Of a stretch of DNA of 64,000 bases, positions 23,474-31,759 are shown in pieces. The notes under the pieces were generated by a model that had not been told where the DNA came from, did not search any database, and worked only from the letters and a program-made list of their open reading frames with translations. The DNA is taken from assembly GCA_965230275.1 (NCBI GenBank), contig CBDDKO010000002.1, forward strand, positions 496,001 through 560,000, read 5' to 3'. The position numbers were made by a program, and so were the translations under genes. Each line of letters starts with the position of its first letter. Within the stretch, counting starts at the first letter, position 1. This stretch comes from JAJRRS01 sp965230275. GTDB taxonomy: Bacteria > Planctomycetota > Phycisphaerae > Phycisphaerales > Phycisphaeraceae.

Positions 23474-26278
23474 TTAACCGAGCGCGTCGGAGGCGAATGC
23501 CTTGGCGGCGTCGAGGGCGTCGGGGAGCTTGGCGGGGTCTTTGCCGCCGGCCTGGGCGGAGTCGGGTCGGCCGCCGCCGCCGCCGCCGACGATGGGGGCG
23601 ACGTGCTTGATCCAGTCGCCGGCCTTGAGGCCTTGGCCGATCTGGTCTTTCGTGACGGTCGCCATCAGCGCGACCTTGCCGCCTGCGTCGGCCGCGAGGA
23701 AGATCGCCGACTCGGGGTGCTTTTTCCGCACGACGTCCATGGCGTTACGCAGCGTCTTGCCATCGGCGCCGGGGACCTGGGCCACGACCACCGGGCCGGC
23801 GGCGTCATCTGCGATCGCCTGCGCCGAGGTGACCACGGCCTGCTCGGCCTGGTTGCCTTGCTGCTTCTGGATCTGCTTGACCTTGGTGGACAGCTCCGTC
23901 ATCAAGCCACGCAGTTTCGCACGGCCAACCACGGGTAACGCCGCGGCGTCGGCTTCCTTGGTCAGTGAATCGATCTGCTCGACGAGCTTGTCCGGCTCAG
24001 CCTGCAGAAGTGACTGGGCACGGCCTAGCAAACGGTCGGCCTCGGCAGTAGCTTTGTGGGCTTCGGGGCCGGTCAAAGCGGTGACACGACGCACGCCCTT
24101 GCTCACCGCTTCCTGGCTGACGATGCAAAACCCCTCGGCGTCGCCGGTCTTGGGTAGGTGCGTGCCGCCGCAAAACTCGATGCTGTAGTTGGCCCAATCG
24201 GTGTTGTCCTGATTGGCAAGCAGATCACCGACCGGGACACCAATGCTGACGACGCGCACCACGGGCGGGTACTTCTCGCCGAACACGGCGCGCAGGCTGT
24301 GGATCTTCAGCGCTTCTTCCTGCGGGACATACTCGGTGTAGACCGGCAGGTCCTTGGCGATGTCCTCGTTGACCTGCTGCTCGACCGCGGAGAGTTCCTG
24401 CTCGGTGAGTGCAGACTTGTGCGAGAAGTCGAAACGCAGTTTCTGCTCATCAACGAGCGAGCCCTTCTGCATGGTTTCGCTGTTCACCAGGTCACGCAGG
24501 GCACGGTTCATGACGTGCGTGGTGGTGTGGTTGTTCATGATGCTCGCGCGGCGGTCGCTATCGACGGCAAGCGAGACGGTCGTGTTGTCTGATGGCGTGA
24601 GCGTCCCTTCGATGACTTCGCCTTCGTGGAACGTGACATCACCGATGCGGATCGTGTCGGTGACATTGACACGTGCGCCGTCGGCGGTCCGGATCACGCC
24701 GGTGTCACCGATCTGCCCGCCGGCCTCGGCGTAGAAAGGTGTCTTGTTGACGATCACGGCGCAGGGCTTGCCGGTGGAGACCTTCTCGGCAAGCTTGTAA
24801 AGCCCGCAGTTATTCCCGACGCGCAGCACACGCAGCGGCGTCTTGATGTCGGTGAGTTCGGTGTGGTCGTAGCCGACGAATTCGGTCTCGGGCAGGCCGC
24901 CTTTCTGGACCAGTTCGGTCAGCGATTGACGGGCATCGCAGCCACCCCCGCCGGCGCGTGAACGCTCCCGGGCTTCTTCCATCAGCTTCTCGAACCCGGC
25001 GACGTCCACAGTCATCCCGCGTTCCTCAGCCATCACCTGCGTCAGGTCCAGCGGGAAGCCGTAGGTGTCGTAGAGTTGGAAGGCGTCTTCGGCCCTGATG
25101 GTTTTGCTTTCCGCTAAGCCGCAAGCGTCTTCGAAGAGCGTAATCCCACGATCGATCGTCCGGCCGAAGCTTTCTTCTTCTTCGCGGATCAGTTGCTTGA
25201 CGTGGTCGGGGTCTTTCTTCAGCTCGGGGAAGGCGTCACCCATCAGGTCCACGACGGCGTCAACGAGCTGGTAGAAAAAAGGCTTTTCCATGCCGAAGGT
25301 CTGCCGGCCGTGGCGGACGGCGCGGCGGAGGATGCGACGCAGAACATAGCCTCGGCCTTCGTTGCTGGGGACGGCCCCGTCGGTCAGGGCGAAGGTCAGG
25401 CAGCGGATGTGGTCGGCCAGGATGCGGTAGGCGATGTCGGTGTGATCCTCCATCGAAGCGCCATACGGCTTCGCCCCGGTCACCTTCTGGATCGCATCGA
25501 ATAAAGGCGTGAAGACGTCGGTGTCGTAGTTGGAGGTTTTGCCTTGCAGGACGCGGACGATGCGCTCGAAGCCCATGCCGGTGTCGACGTGCTTGGCGGG
25601 CAGGGGGGTGAGCTTGCTGTCGGTCCCGCGGTTGAACTGGATGAAGACGAGGTTCCAGATCTCGATCACGTCGTCCTGGTTGTCGGCGTTGACGAGCTTG
25701 GCCCCGCTCTTGTCGGGTCTGCGATCGTAATGGAGTTCGGAGCACGGGCCGCACGGGCCGGTGTCGCCCATCTCCCAGAAGTTGTCTTTTTTGTTGCCGG
25801 GGTGGATACGTTCGGCGGGCAGGTGCTTGAGCCAGAGGTCGCGAGCTTCGTGGTCGGGCTCGAGGCCTTCGGCTTCATCGCCTTCGAAGTAAGTCGCGTG
25901 CAGGCGTTCGGGTTCGATGCCCCAGACGTTGACGAGCAGGTCCCATGCCCAGTCGATGGCTTGCTGTTTGAAGTAGTCGCCGAAGGACCAGTTGCCGAGC
26001 ATCTCGAAGAAGGTGTGGTGGTAAGAGTCTTTGCCGACGTCTTCGAGGTCGTTGTGCTTGCCGCCGGCACGGATGCACTTTTGCGTATCGACGGCGCGGG
26101 GGTAGGGCGGGGCTTCGGTGCCGAGGAAGTAGGGCTTGAACTGGTTCATCCCGGCGTTGGCGAACAGCAGCGTCGGGTCGTCATGGGGGACGACGGGGCT
26201 GGAGGCGACGACGGTGTGGCCGGCCTTATCCTTGAAGTAGTCGATGAACTGCTGACGTATATCGTTGGCGTTTGGCAT
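23474..26278 (-). CDS. alaS: Alanyl-tRNA synthetase
   Basis: Protein of 934 residues, near the usual bacterial length of ~875. It charges tRNA-Ala. The N-terminal class II catalytic core starts with IRQQFIDYFKDKAGHTVVASSPVVPHDDPTLLFANAGMNQFKP-type sequence (residues ~8-50). The editing domain has the zinc-site HxxxH in NNHTTTHVMN and the later CGGTH (IEFCGGTHLP), and the C-terminal C-Ala region carries a Gly-rich GGGGGGRPDSAQAGG. A glycine-rich cysteine-containing RAGGGGCDARQSL segment appears mid-protein. Start ATG 26278 is followed directly by the family start. It is divergent from the GH57 gene with ~220 bases between them, in which I see no clear element. Confidence 0.96.
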   Translation of the reverse strand: MPNANDIRQQFIDYFKDKAGHTVVASSPVVPHDDPTLLFANAGMNQFKPYFLGTEAPPYPRAVDTQKCIRAGGKHNDLEDVGKDSYHHTFFEMLGNWSFGDYFKQQAIDWAWDLLVNVWGIEPERLHATYFEGDEAEGLEPDHEARDLWLKHLPAERIHPGNKKDNFWEMGDTGPCGPCSELHYDRRPDKSGAKLVNADNQDDVIEIWNLVFIQFNRGTDSKLTPLPAKHVDTGMGFERIVRVLQGKTSNYDTDVFTPLFDAIQKVTGAKPYGASMEDHTDIAYRILADHIRCLTFALTDGAVPSNEGRGYVLRRILRRAVRHGRQTFGMEKPFFYQLVDAVVDLMGDAFPELKKDPDHVKQLIREEEESFGRTIDRGITLFEDACGLAESKTIRAEDAFQLYDTYGFPLDLTQVMAEERGMTVDVAGFEKLMEEARERSRAGGGGCDARQSLTELVQKGGLPETEFVGYDHTELTDIKTPLRVLRVGNNCGLYKLAEKVSTGKPCAVIVNKTPFYAEAGGQIGDTGVIRTADGARVNVTDTIRIGDVTFHEGEVIEGTLTPSDNTTVSLAVDSDRRASIMNNHTTTHVMNRALRDLVNSETMQKGSLVDEQKLRFDFSHKSALTEQELSAVEQQVNEDIAKDLPVYTEYVPQEEALKIHSLRAVFGEKYPPVVRVVSIGVPVGDLLANQDNTDWANYSIEFCGGTHLPKTGDAEGFCIVSQEAVSKGVRRVTALTGPEAHKATAEADRLLGRAQSLLQAEPDKLVEQIDSLTKEADAAALPVVGRAKLRGLMTELSTKVKQIQKQQGNQAEQAVVTSAQAIADDAAGPVVVAQVPGADGKTLRNAMDVVRKKHPESAIFLAADAGGKVALMATVTKDQIGQGLKAGDWIKHVAPIVGGGGGGRPDSAQAGGKDPAKLPDALDAAKAFASDALG

Positions 26279-26496
26279 TGTTTATGATCCGTTTCGTCCC
26301 GACCCGGGGCTCGGCGCCCTCGCGGATTCAGAGCCCGGGAGTATAGCTTATCGGGTAAAGCCGGACCAAAGCCGAGCTTAGCCGCCCGCCGGTTTGCATA
26401 ACCCGGTGAGGCGTAGACAATGGGATCGGTCGAGTGCCGACCATCGGACGGTCTGGCCCGCCAGACGCTTTCTTCTGACCCGGAGTGATCCCCGGT

Positions 26497-27687
26497 ATGG
26501 CATCTGTTTGTTTCTACTTCCAGCTCCACCAGCCGCACCGACTCCGCCGATACAGCGTCTTCGACGCCGACACGCAATACTACGACGAGCCCCGCAACGC
26601 CCACATCATCCGCAAGGTCGCCAACAAGTGCTACCTCCCGGCGACGAAGCTGATGCTCAACCTGGTCCAGCGACACGAAGGCAACTTCCGCGTCGGTTTC
26701 TCGATGACCGGGTGCGTGATCGAGCAGCTGCGCGAGCATGCGCCGGAGGTGCTGGACCTGTTCCATGAGCTTGTAGATACCGGCTGCTGCGAGTTCCTCG
26801 CCGAGACGTATTACCACGGCCTGTCGTATCACTACTCGAAAGACGAGTTCAACCAACAGGTTGACTTGCACACACGATTGATCGAGGACCAGTTCGGGCA
26901 GACGCCGGCGGTCTTCCGCAATACCGAGTTGGTCTACAACAACGAGGTCGCGGAGCATGTCGCATGGATGGGTAGGTTCACGGGAATTCTGGCGGAGGGC
27001 GTGGACGCGCCGCTGGACGGCCGAACGCCTAACCACCTTTACACCCCGCCCGGGCAGCCACACCTGCCGCTGCTCTTGAAAAACTACAGCCTGTCTGATG
27101 ACATCGCGTTCCGGTTCAGCAACCGTGGTTGGAGCGAATGGCCTCTGACGGCAGACAAGTACGCCGACTGGATCGCCAAGGCCGGGGAGGATGGCGAGAC
27201 CGTCAACCTCTTTATCGATTACGAAACACTCGGCGAGCATCAGTGGCAGGAGACGGGCATCTTCGAGTTCATGTCCGCGCTGCCCGGGCAGGTCCTCGAC
27301 CGCGGCATCGGCTTCCACACGCCCAGCGAATCGCTTGAGAACTACGAGCCGGTGGGGACCTATGACGTGAAGGAGATGACGTCCTGGGCCGACACCGAGC
27401 GGGACCTGAGCGCCTGGATGGGCAACGCGATGCAGTCCAGCGCCCTGCATGAGCTGTACCGCCTGGAGAAACCGGTCAAGCAGACCGGCGATCCGAGGCT
27501 GCTGGAAGACTGGCGTCGGCTAACGACCAGCGACCACTTCTACTACATGTGCACGAAGTACTTCTCCGACGGGGCGGTGCATAAGTACTTCAACCCGTAC
27601 GAATCGCCGTACGACAGCTACATCAACTTCATGAATGTGCTGGATCACCTGCGGACCCGGATGGAAGCCGCGACGACGCACGCCTGA
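26497..27687 (+). CDS. Glycoside hydrolase family 57
   Basis: About 396 residues from ATG 26497. The N-terminal VCFYFQLHQPHRLRRY is the first conserved GH57 motif (HQPHR). The catalytic nucleophile Glu is expected in FRNTELVYNN, and the acid/base Asp in LFIDYETLGEH, both in place. Known activities of this family are alpha-amylase, 4-alpha-glucanotransferase and branching enzymes; short proteins of this size are usually annotated as alpha-amylase. No signal peptide is seen, so it would act on cytoplasmic alpha-glucan. The frame opens at 26485 with an upstream ATG; 26497 matches the family start better. Confidence 0.9.
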   Translation: MASVCFYFQLHQPHRLRRYSVFDADTQYYDEPRNAHIIRKVANKCYLPATKLMLNLVQRHEGNFRVGFSMTGCVIEQLREHAPEVLDLFHELVDTGCCEFLAETYYHGLSYHYSKDEFNQQVDLHTRLIEDQFGQTPAVFRNTELVYNNEVAEHVAWMGRFTGILAEGVDAPLDGRTPNHLYTPPGQPHLPLLLKNYSLSDDIAFRFSNRGWSEWPLTADKYADWIAKAGEDGETVNLFIDYETLGEHQWQETGIFEFMSALPGQVLDRGIGFHTPSESLENYEPVGTYDVKEMTSWADTERDLSAWMGNAMQSSALHELYRLEKPVKQTGDPRLLEDWRRLTTSDHFYYMCTKYFSDGAVHKYFNPYESPYDSYINFMNVLDHLRTRMEAATTHA

Positions 27688-27736
27688 TGCCGCGAGGCTT
27701 CTGCTTGGATCGAGTGCAAAGCCGGGTCACATCGAA

Positions 27737-28774
27737 CTAATCTAAGAGCTGTTCGGCGTCGTCCTCTTCGCCGAGGATGATATCTGCCATGAGTTCACTC
27801 GCGGCGGGGATGAGGACCAGGGTGGAGTAGTGGGTGGTCTGGATCTGCACGTGGTGCGAGTCGTCGAGCCCGATGGCTTCGACCAGCGCGTCGGAGTTGG
27901 CCTTCGGGATGGTGACGTCGTTCTTGGCGGAGATGAGGTAGGTTTGCTCGGCATCGAGCCGGTGCGCGACGTGGAGCGGTTCGACGGCATCGAGCATGGT
28001 GCGCAGGGTTTCGTCATCGTAGCCTTGGCGACGCAGTGCATGATAGAGATGCTTGGCGTCGTGCTCGCCGTTCTTTAAGGTGCTGAAACAATCTGCGCCG
28101 CTGATTAAGAGCATCACGGGCTTGAAGTCGGTTTCGACCCCGCCGACGGTGGCCGCGACGTACCCGCCGAGGCTCGTGCCTTGCAAGGCGATCGGTCCTG
28201 GCTTGATGTTGGGCAGTGCGCGGATGGCGTCTCGGGCACGCAGGCAGTCGGCGATGCCCTGAGCCCCATGCTCTAAGGTTGTGACGCCCGGGTAGAGCCG
28301 ACGCTCGTCCCATCGAAGGCCGTAGCCCGGTAGTTGGATGACGAAGGCGTGGACCCCGCGTTTGGCAAAGGTCCGTGCGATCTGCTTGCCGATGATCATC
28401 TGCGGGTGCATCGAATGAACGATAAGCACGGCCGAGGCCTCGATCGGCTGGTCGTCCTCGTCACGGGCGGCGTACCACATCAGCACGACCTCATCGACCC
28501 ACTTTGTCCCGTTAGGTTTGGGTGAATCAAACCGCACCAACGCGTCGTAATCCAGCCCCGGCGTGGCGGTGCAGCGCACGTCGAAGTCCCCCGGTTCGAA
28601 GGCAGCCTGTTCGAGTAGTAACTGTGTTTCCGGGTTCTTATCGGCCCATGTGCGATGGGTGTCATTAGCCTGAAACGTGGAGCGGGCTACCTGGGTGTCC
28701 TGCGCATGGAGCAGTTGCCCAAAGAGAAGAAACACCAAACCGGTCAGAGCAATCAAAGTATGTTTTGCAGGCAT
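27737..28774 (-). CDS. Secreted alpha/beta hydrolase
   Basis: Protein of 345 residues with an N-terminal signal peptide (TLIALTGLVFLLFGQLLHAQ). The nucleophile elbow is LQGTSLGGYVAA, with the Ser expected to be catalytic; a later NDVTIPKANSDA loop could hold the acid and DDSHHVQIQTTHYS the His. AVLIVHSMHPQMI and AFVIQLPGYGLRW form the central strands. The family is alpha/beta hydrolase (lipase/acyl-peptidase-like); the substrate cannot be told. AGGGG lies five bases before ATG 28774. It is divergent from the MscS gene, from which it is separated by ~95 bases. Confidence 0.84.
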   Translation of the reverse strand: MPAKHTLIALTGLVFLLFGQLLHAQDTQVARSTFQANDTHRTWADKNPETQLLLEQAAFEPGDFDVRCTATPGLDYDALVRFDSPKPNGTKWVDEVVLMWYAARDEDDQPIEASAVLIVHSMHPQMIIGKQIARTFAKRGVHAFVIQLPGYGLRWDERRLYPGVTTLEHGAQGIADCLRARDAIRALPNIKPGPIALQGTSLGGYVAATVGGVETDFKPVMLLISGADCFSTLKNGEHDAKHLYHALRRQGYDDETLRTMLDAVEPLHVAHRLDAEQTYLISAKNDVTIPKANSDALVEAIGLDDSHHVQIQTTHYSTLVLIPAASELMADIILGEEDDAEQLLD

Positions 28775-28869
28775 GGCGTCCCCTGATAAAATACGCAGTC
28801 ACCCATCGTATAGGTATATGTTCATACTCATTATACGGCCACACACGACCTCTTTATTGGAGACGCTAC

Positions 28870-29823
28870 ATGTTCATGCCCACACTTGCACAAGTCACCG
28901 ATGCCGTCGAGGAAGCGGCTGAAACCGCGACCGATGCCGCCACAGGTGCTGAAGGTGCCGCCGGTGATGTCGCCGGTGCTTTACAAGACCTGTCCGTCGA
29001 TGATGCAGGCAAACTGCTCGATCCCGATACGCTCTCAGCGCTTTTCCAAGACTACGGCATGCCGTTGATCTGGGCGTTGGTGATCCTCGTCGTCACCTTC
29101 TTGATCGCGGGCATAGCGAACAGCACGGTCCGCCGATCCATGACCAAGGCGAAGGTCGATGAAACGCTGGCCCGTTTCTTCGGGAAGATGGCCAAGTACC
29201 TTGTGTTGATCTTGGGTGGCATTGTCGCGCTGGGTAAATTGGGGATCGAGGTCACGGCGTTTGCCGCCATCCTCGCGGCCGCCGGTTTCGCGGTGGGCAT
29301 GGCTCTATCCGGGACGCTCGGGCACTTCGCTTCGGGCGTGATGCTGCTGATCTTCCGGCCGTTCAAGGTCGGGGATGTGGTGAACGCCGCAGGCGTGGTC
29401 GGCAAGGTCCACGAGATCGAGCTGTTCACCACCGCGCTGGACACGCCGGACAACCGCCGCATCGTTGTGCCCAATGGCGCGATCTACGGCTCGACGATCG
29501 AGAACGTGACGTTCCACGACACCCGCAGAGTCGATGTGGCGGTGGGTTGCGATTACTCCGCCAGCCTGGACCAGACCCGTGAGGTGCTGGATAACGCCGC
29601 CAAGAGTGTCGAAGGCATCCTCACCGATCCGGCGCATGCCATCGTGCTTGGCGATCTGGGGGATTCCTGTGTGAACTGGACCGTCCGGGTCTGGTGCAAC
29701 ACCGCCGACTACTGGGCGATCAAGGAAGCCACGACCCGTGCCGTCAAGCAGCACCTGGACGACGCCGGCATCGGCATCCCGTTCCCGCAGATGGACGTGC
29801 ATATGGACAAGGTCGGCGAGTAA
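28870..29823 (+). CDS. mscS: Small-conductance mechanosensitive channel (MscS family)
   Basis: From ATG 28870 (317 residues) with GGAG nine bases upstream. An acidic, Ala-rich N-terminus (TDAVEEAAETATDAATGAEGAAGD) precedes three transmembrane helices. The pore helix is recognisable: FAAILAAAGFAVGMALSGTLGHFASGVMLLIFRPFKVGD, followed by the beta domain with IVVPNGAIYGSTIENVT. The channel opens on hypo-osmotic shock to release solutes. A frame from 28765 is rejected because of the ribosome binding site and family length. A strong hairpin follows the stop. Confidence 0.93.
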   Translation: MFMPTLAQVTDAVEEAAETATDAATGAEGAAGDVAGALQDLSVDDAGKLLDPDTLSALFQDYGMPLIWALVILVVTFLIAGIANSTVRRSMTKAKVDETLARFFGKMAKYLVLILGGIVALGKLGIEVTAFAAILAAAGFAVGMALSGTLGHFASGVMLLIFRPFKVGDVVNAAGVVGKVHEIELFTTALDTPDNRRIVVPNGAIYGSTIENVTFHDTRRVDVAVGCDYSASLDQTREVLDNAAKSVEGILTDPAHAIVLGDLGDSCVNWTVRVWCNTADYWAIKEATTRAVKQHLDDAGIGIPFPQMDVHMDKVGE

Positions 29824-29865
29824 GCCTTCACCGCGTCCGCACCGTACTCAGAATCAATCACGACG

Positions 29866-29895
29866 AAGCCCACGTTCATCGAACGTGGGCTTTGT
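29866..29895. terminator. Bidirectional intrinsic terminator
   Basis: A perfect 12-bp stem, AAGCCCACGTTC (29866-29877) with GAACGTGGGCTT (29881-29892) and a three-base loop, followed by TTTGTCTTT on plus. It lies between the convergent mscS and GNAT genes. Confidence 0.85.
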
Positions 29896-29915
29896 CTTTG
29901 CTTCTTGAATTATTC

Positions 29916-30470
29916 TTACTCTTGCCAGTACTCGGGCTTGTCCAGGGCCTCGGCGCACTGGATCTTCCCGCAGGCGCGAGCCATAGTTCCCGGATGCAGT
30001 TCCAACACCATCCAGGCGTCGGCGTTCTTCTCCCCGATCGGGTACGTGGCCTCGAAGCCTTGCCGACCCGCCGGGTTGAAGCCAAAGCGCGGGTAATACC
30101 CGGGATGACCTAGCACAAACGCCAGTTCGCAACCGGCGTCCCTGAGCATCGATAACCCGTGCTCCACGACCTGCGTCCCCAACCCCTGACCTTGATGATC
30201 CGGGACCACGGCCAGCGGCGCCAGGATCGTCGCAACAGGTGACTCGGTTTCTCCTGATACCCGCACCGCGGTGAACAGCACGTGCCCGATGGCTTCATCG
30301 CCAACACAAGCCAGCAGCGAGATCATCGGCTCGGCCGTGGGGTCGTGCAGCAGATCGATCGTCAGGCCCGCGACCACCGGGCCTTCCTTGTCGCCGAACG
30401 CCGCTTCATGCACCCGGCGTATCGCCGGCTCGTCTGCGTGGGTGGTCTGCTTGATCTCGATTGCCGCCAT
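29916..30470 (-). CDS. GNAT family N-acetyltransferase
   Basis: About 184 residues from the ATG at 30470. The frame allows three earlier codons (ATG ATG GTG), but AGGGG is nine bases before 30470. The fold is that of YhbS-like acetyltransferases: VHEAAFGDKEGPVVAGL, then the acetyl-CoA site APLAVVPDHQGQGLGTQVVEHGL (pattern Q/RxxGxG/A) and VLGHPGYYPRFGF near the end, a hallmark of this subfamily. The substrate is unknown. On the minus strand it follows the zinc-ribbon gene by ~38 bases and may be in its transcript. Confidence 0.9.
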   Translation of the reverse strand: MAAIEIKQTTHADEPAIRRVHEAAFGDKEGPVVAGLTIDLLHDPTAEPMISLLACVGDEAIGHVLFTAVRVSGETESPVATILAPLAVVPDHQGQGLGTQVVEHGLSMLRDAGCELAFVLGHPGYYPRFGFNPAGRQGFEATYPIGEKNADAWMVLELHPGTMARACGKIQCAEALDKPEYWQE

Positions 30471-30507
30471 CACCATCATCCCCTGCTCACAGAGCTGTTG
30501 ACGTGAT

Positions 30508-30882
30508 TCAGATTCGATCGAACGCGCTCTGGGCCAGTTTCTGTGCGCCGCAGTAGAGGCACTTCTGATGTCTTGGTGACATCGTGCGGCCGCAGGCGTG
30601 GCACTTCTGCACGGTCTGCGAAGCCTTGCCGTCCTCGGTGCCGTCCATCAGGTCGATCATGCGGACCCGCTCCATGAGGTCTTCCTCGGTGAGCTTGGTC
30701 TTGTCCTGGATCAGGGACCACATGGCCATGCAGACCAGGCTCAGCCGTTCGATGCGGTCTTCCATGTGCGAGACGTCGCGCTTGGCGCTGCGAGCGTCCG
30801 AGGCGGCGCGGGCGGACTCGGTAGCGGAGACGTGCGAACCCACGCCCATGCCGTCGTGTCCGAAGAGCAGTGGATCAATCAT
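30508..30882 (-). CDS. Small protein with C-terminal zinc ribbon
   Basis: Protein of 124 residues. Residues ~20-60 form a polar helix (ATESARAASDARSAKRDVSHMEDRIERLSLVCMAMW), followed by a short helical segment. At the C-terminus two CxxC pairs, CHACGRTMSPRHQKCLYCGAQK, form a zinc ribbon of rubredoxin-like spacing. No further family is recognised. Similar planctomycete proteins with a short helical arm and a zinc ribbon are common, but none is characterised to my knowledge. It is on the same strand as the HEPN-like pair upstream, ten bases from the end of 30893-31234. Confidence 0.7.
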   Translation of the reverse strand: MIDPLLFGHDGMGVGSHVSATESARAASDARSAKRDVSHMEDRIERLSLVCMAMWSLIQDKTKLTEEDLMERVRMIDLMDGTEDGKASQTVQKCHACGRTMSPRHQKCLYCGAQKLAQSAFDRI

Positions 30883-30892
30883 CGAAGTCTCC

Positions 30893-31234
30893 TCACTCTG
30901 GCTTAATACCCATCCGCTCAGCTTCTTCCGTTGTTAGGCCCATAGCTACAGTGACACGGCCTATGTCTGGAAACCTCTCAGGATTCTTCCCATGAACTGG
31001 GTCAGTGAGTTCATCGAGCGCATTCATAATTATTTCTGAGCGATCGGTCTGAGGTGAAATGGACGCCCACTTATCCCAAATGACATAAATATGAATTGGA
31101 GCCCCTTCTTGCTCTTCCAGTATGATCAGAGGCTGTCCAATCTCTCGAGGACTATCCCACTCCTTCTCCAATAATCTTTGGAGGTCTACATACTGCTGTG
31201 GTGTCGTTCTGGATAGTTTCTTTCTAATAGGCAT
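30893..31234 (-). CDS. Hypothetical protein, partner of the HEPN-like protein
   Basis: Protein of 113 residues with no family I recognise. It starts with a basic stretch (MPIRKKLSRTTPQQYVDLQRLLEKEW), then strands ILEEQEGAPIHIYVIWDKWASI, and a helical C-terminus (GLTTEEAERMGIKPE). It is three bases downstream of the HEPN-like gene, so translation is likely coupled. Its base composition is visibly more AT-rich than the core genes around it, which suggests acquisition (inference). The pairing of a small basic-to-mixed protein with a HEPN-like protein could be a toxin-antitoxin or other accessory module, but this cannot be shown from sequence. Confidence 0.6.
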   Translation of the reverse strand: MPIRKKLSRTTPQQYVDLQRLLEKEWDSPREIGQPLIILEEQEGAPIHIYVIWDKWASISPQTDRSEIIMNALDELTDPVHGKNPERFPDIGRVTVAMGLTTEEAERMGIKPE

Positions 31235-31237
31235 AGA

Positions 31238-31741
31238 TCACGTCCATAACTTGAACCTATAGTCATACAGCCATGTCACATCGTCAAACACAGTGTTCGC
31301 TTCTTGGTTCATGGCTTGGTCAGGCCGGTATCTCATTTGCACCCACCAGCACATAAACACTCGACGTACCCGTTGCAAAGCTCGATCATCAACAGCTCTG
31401 TTTATTGGAAGCCCATTGTATGAACGCTTCGTTCGTATAGCATGTATCCAAAAAAGCAAGCTGTGGTATGATTCGTGGTCAATTGCCAATCCATGACTCC
31501 GTATGAAAGTTCTCACTGGAGCCAGCCTCGGCCCAATCGCAGCACTCGGTGCCGCATTGTCCAACTTGAAATAAGCGGCCTTCAAGATCATTTCGGCCGT
31601 ATACCCCAGTAAGTATATGCCAGCCCCATACTTTCCTGCCATAAGCAGTTCGGCACCCTCGAAATACCGCTCTCTTGAAGCGATTTCGAAGTCCTGAAGT
31701 GTTTCAGGTGTGTTACTGAGTCTTGATCGTAATCCCGGCAT
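31238..31741 (-). CDS. HEPN-like helical protein
   Basis: Protein of 167 residues. The segment RERYFEGAELLMAGKYGAGIYLLGYTAEMILKAAYFKL (residues ~23-60) resembles the first two helices of HEPN proteins, in which an amphipathic helix carries Y/A-x-GY-x-AE. An R-x5-H (Arg77-His83, in VRTFIRSHG) matches the spacing of the RNase HEPN motif R-x4-6-H, but one match in a short protein is weak evidence. The C-terminal half is helical and Trp-rich. It begins 19 bases after the pheA stop and ends three bases before 30893-31234. Its AT-rich composition differs from pheA. Activity unknown. Confidence 0.6.
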   Translation of the reverse strand: MPGLRSRLSNTPETLQDFEIASRERYFEGAELLMAGKYGAGIYLLGYTAEMILKAAYFKLDNAAPSAAIGPRLAPVRTFIRSHGLAIDHESYHSLLFWIHAIRTKRSYNGLPINRAVDDRALQRVRRVFMCWWVQMRYRPDQAMNQEANTVFDDVTWLYDYRFKLWT

Positions 31742-31759
31742 AATTGCCCCAAAATAAGC

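Noticed and set aside
26146..27450. 434-residue minus-strand frame across the GH57 gene
   Set aside because: GH57 motifs on plus are intact, and this frame extends past the alaS start into another frame of alaS; it is a shadow.
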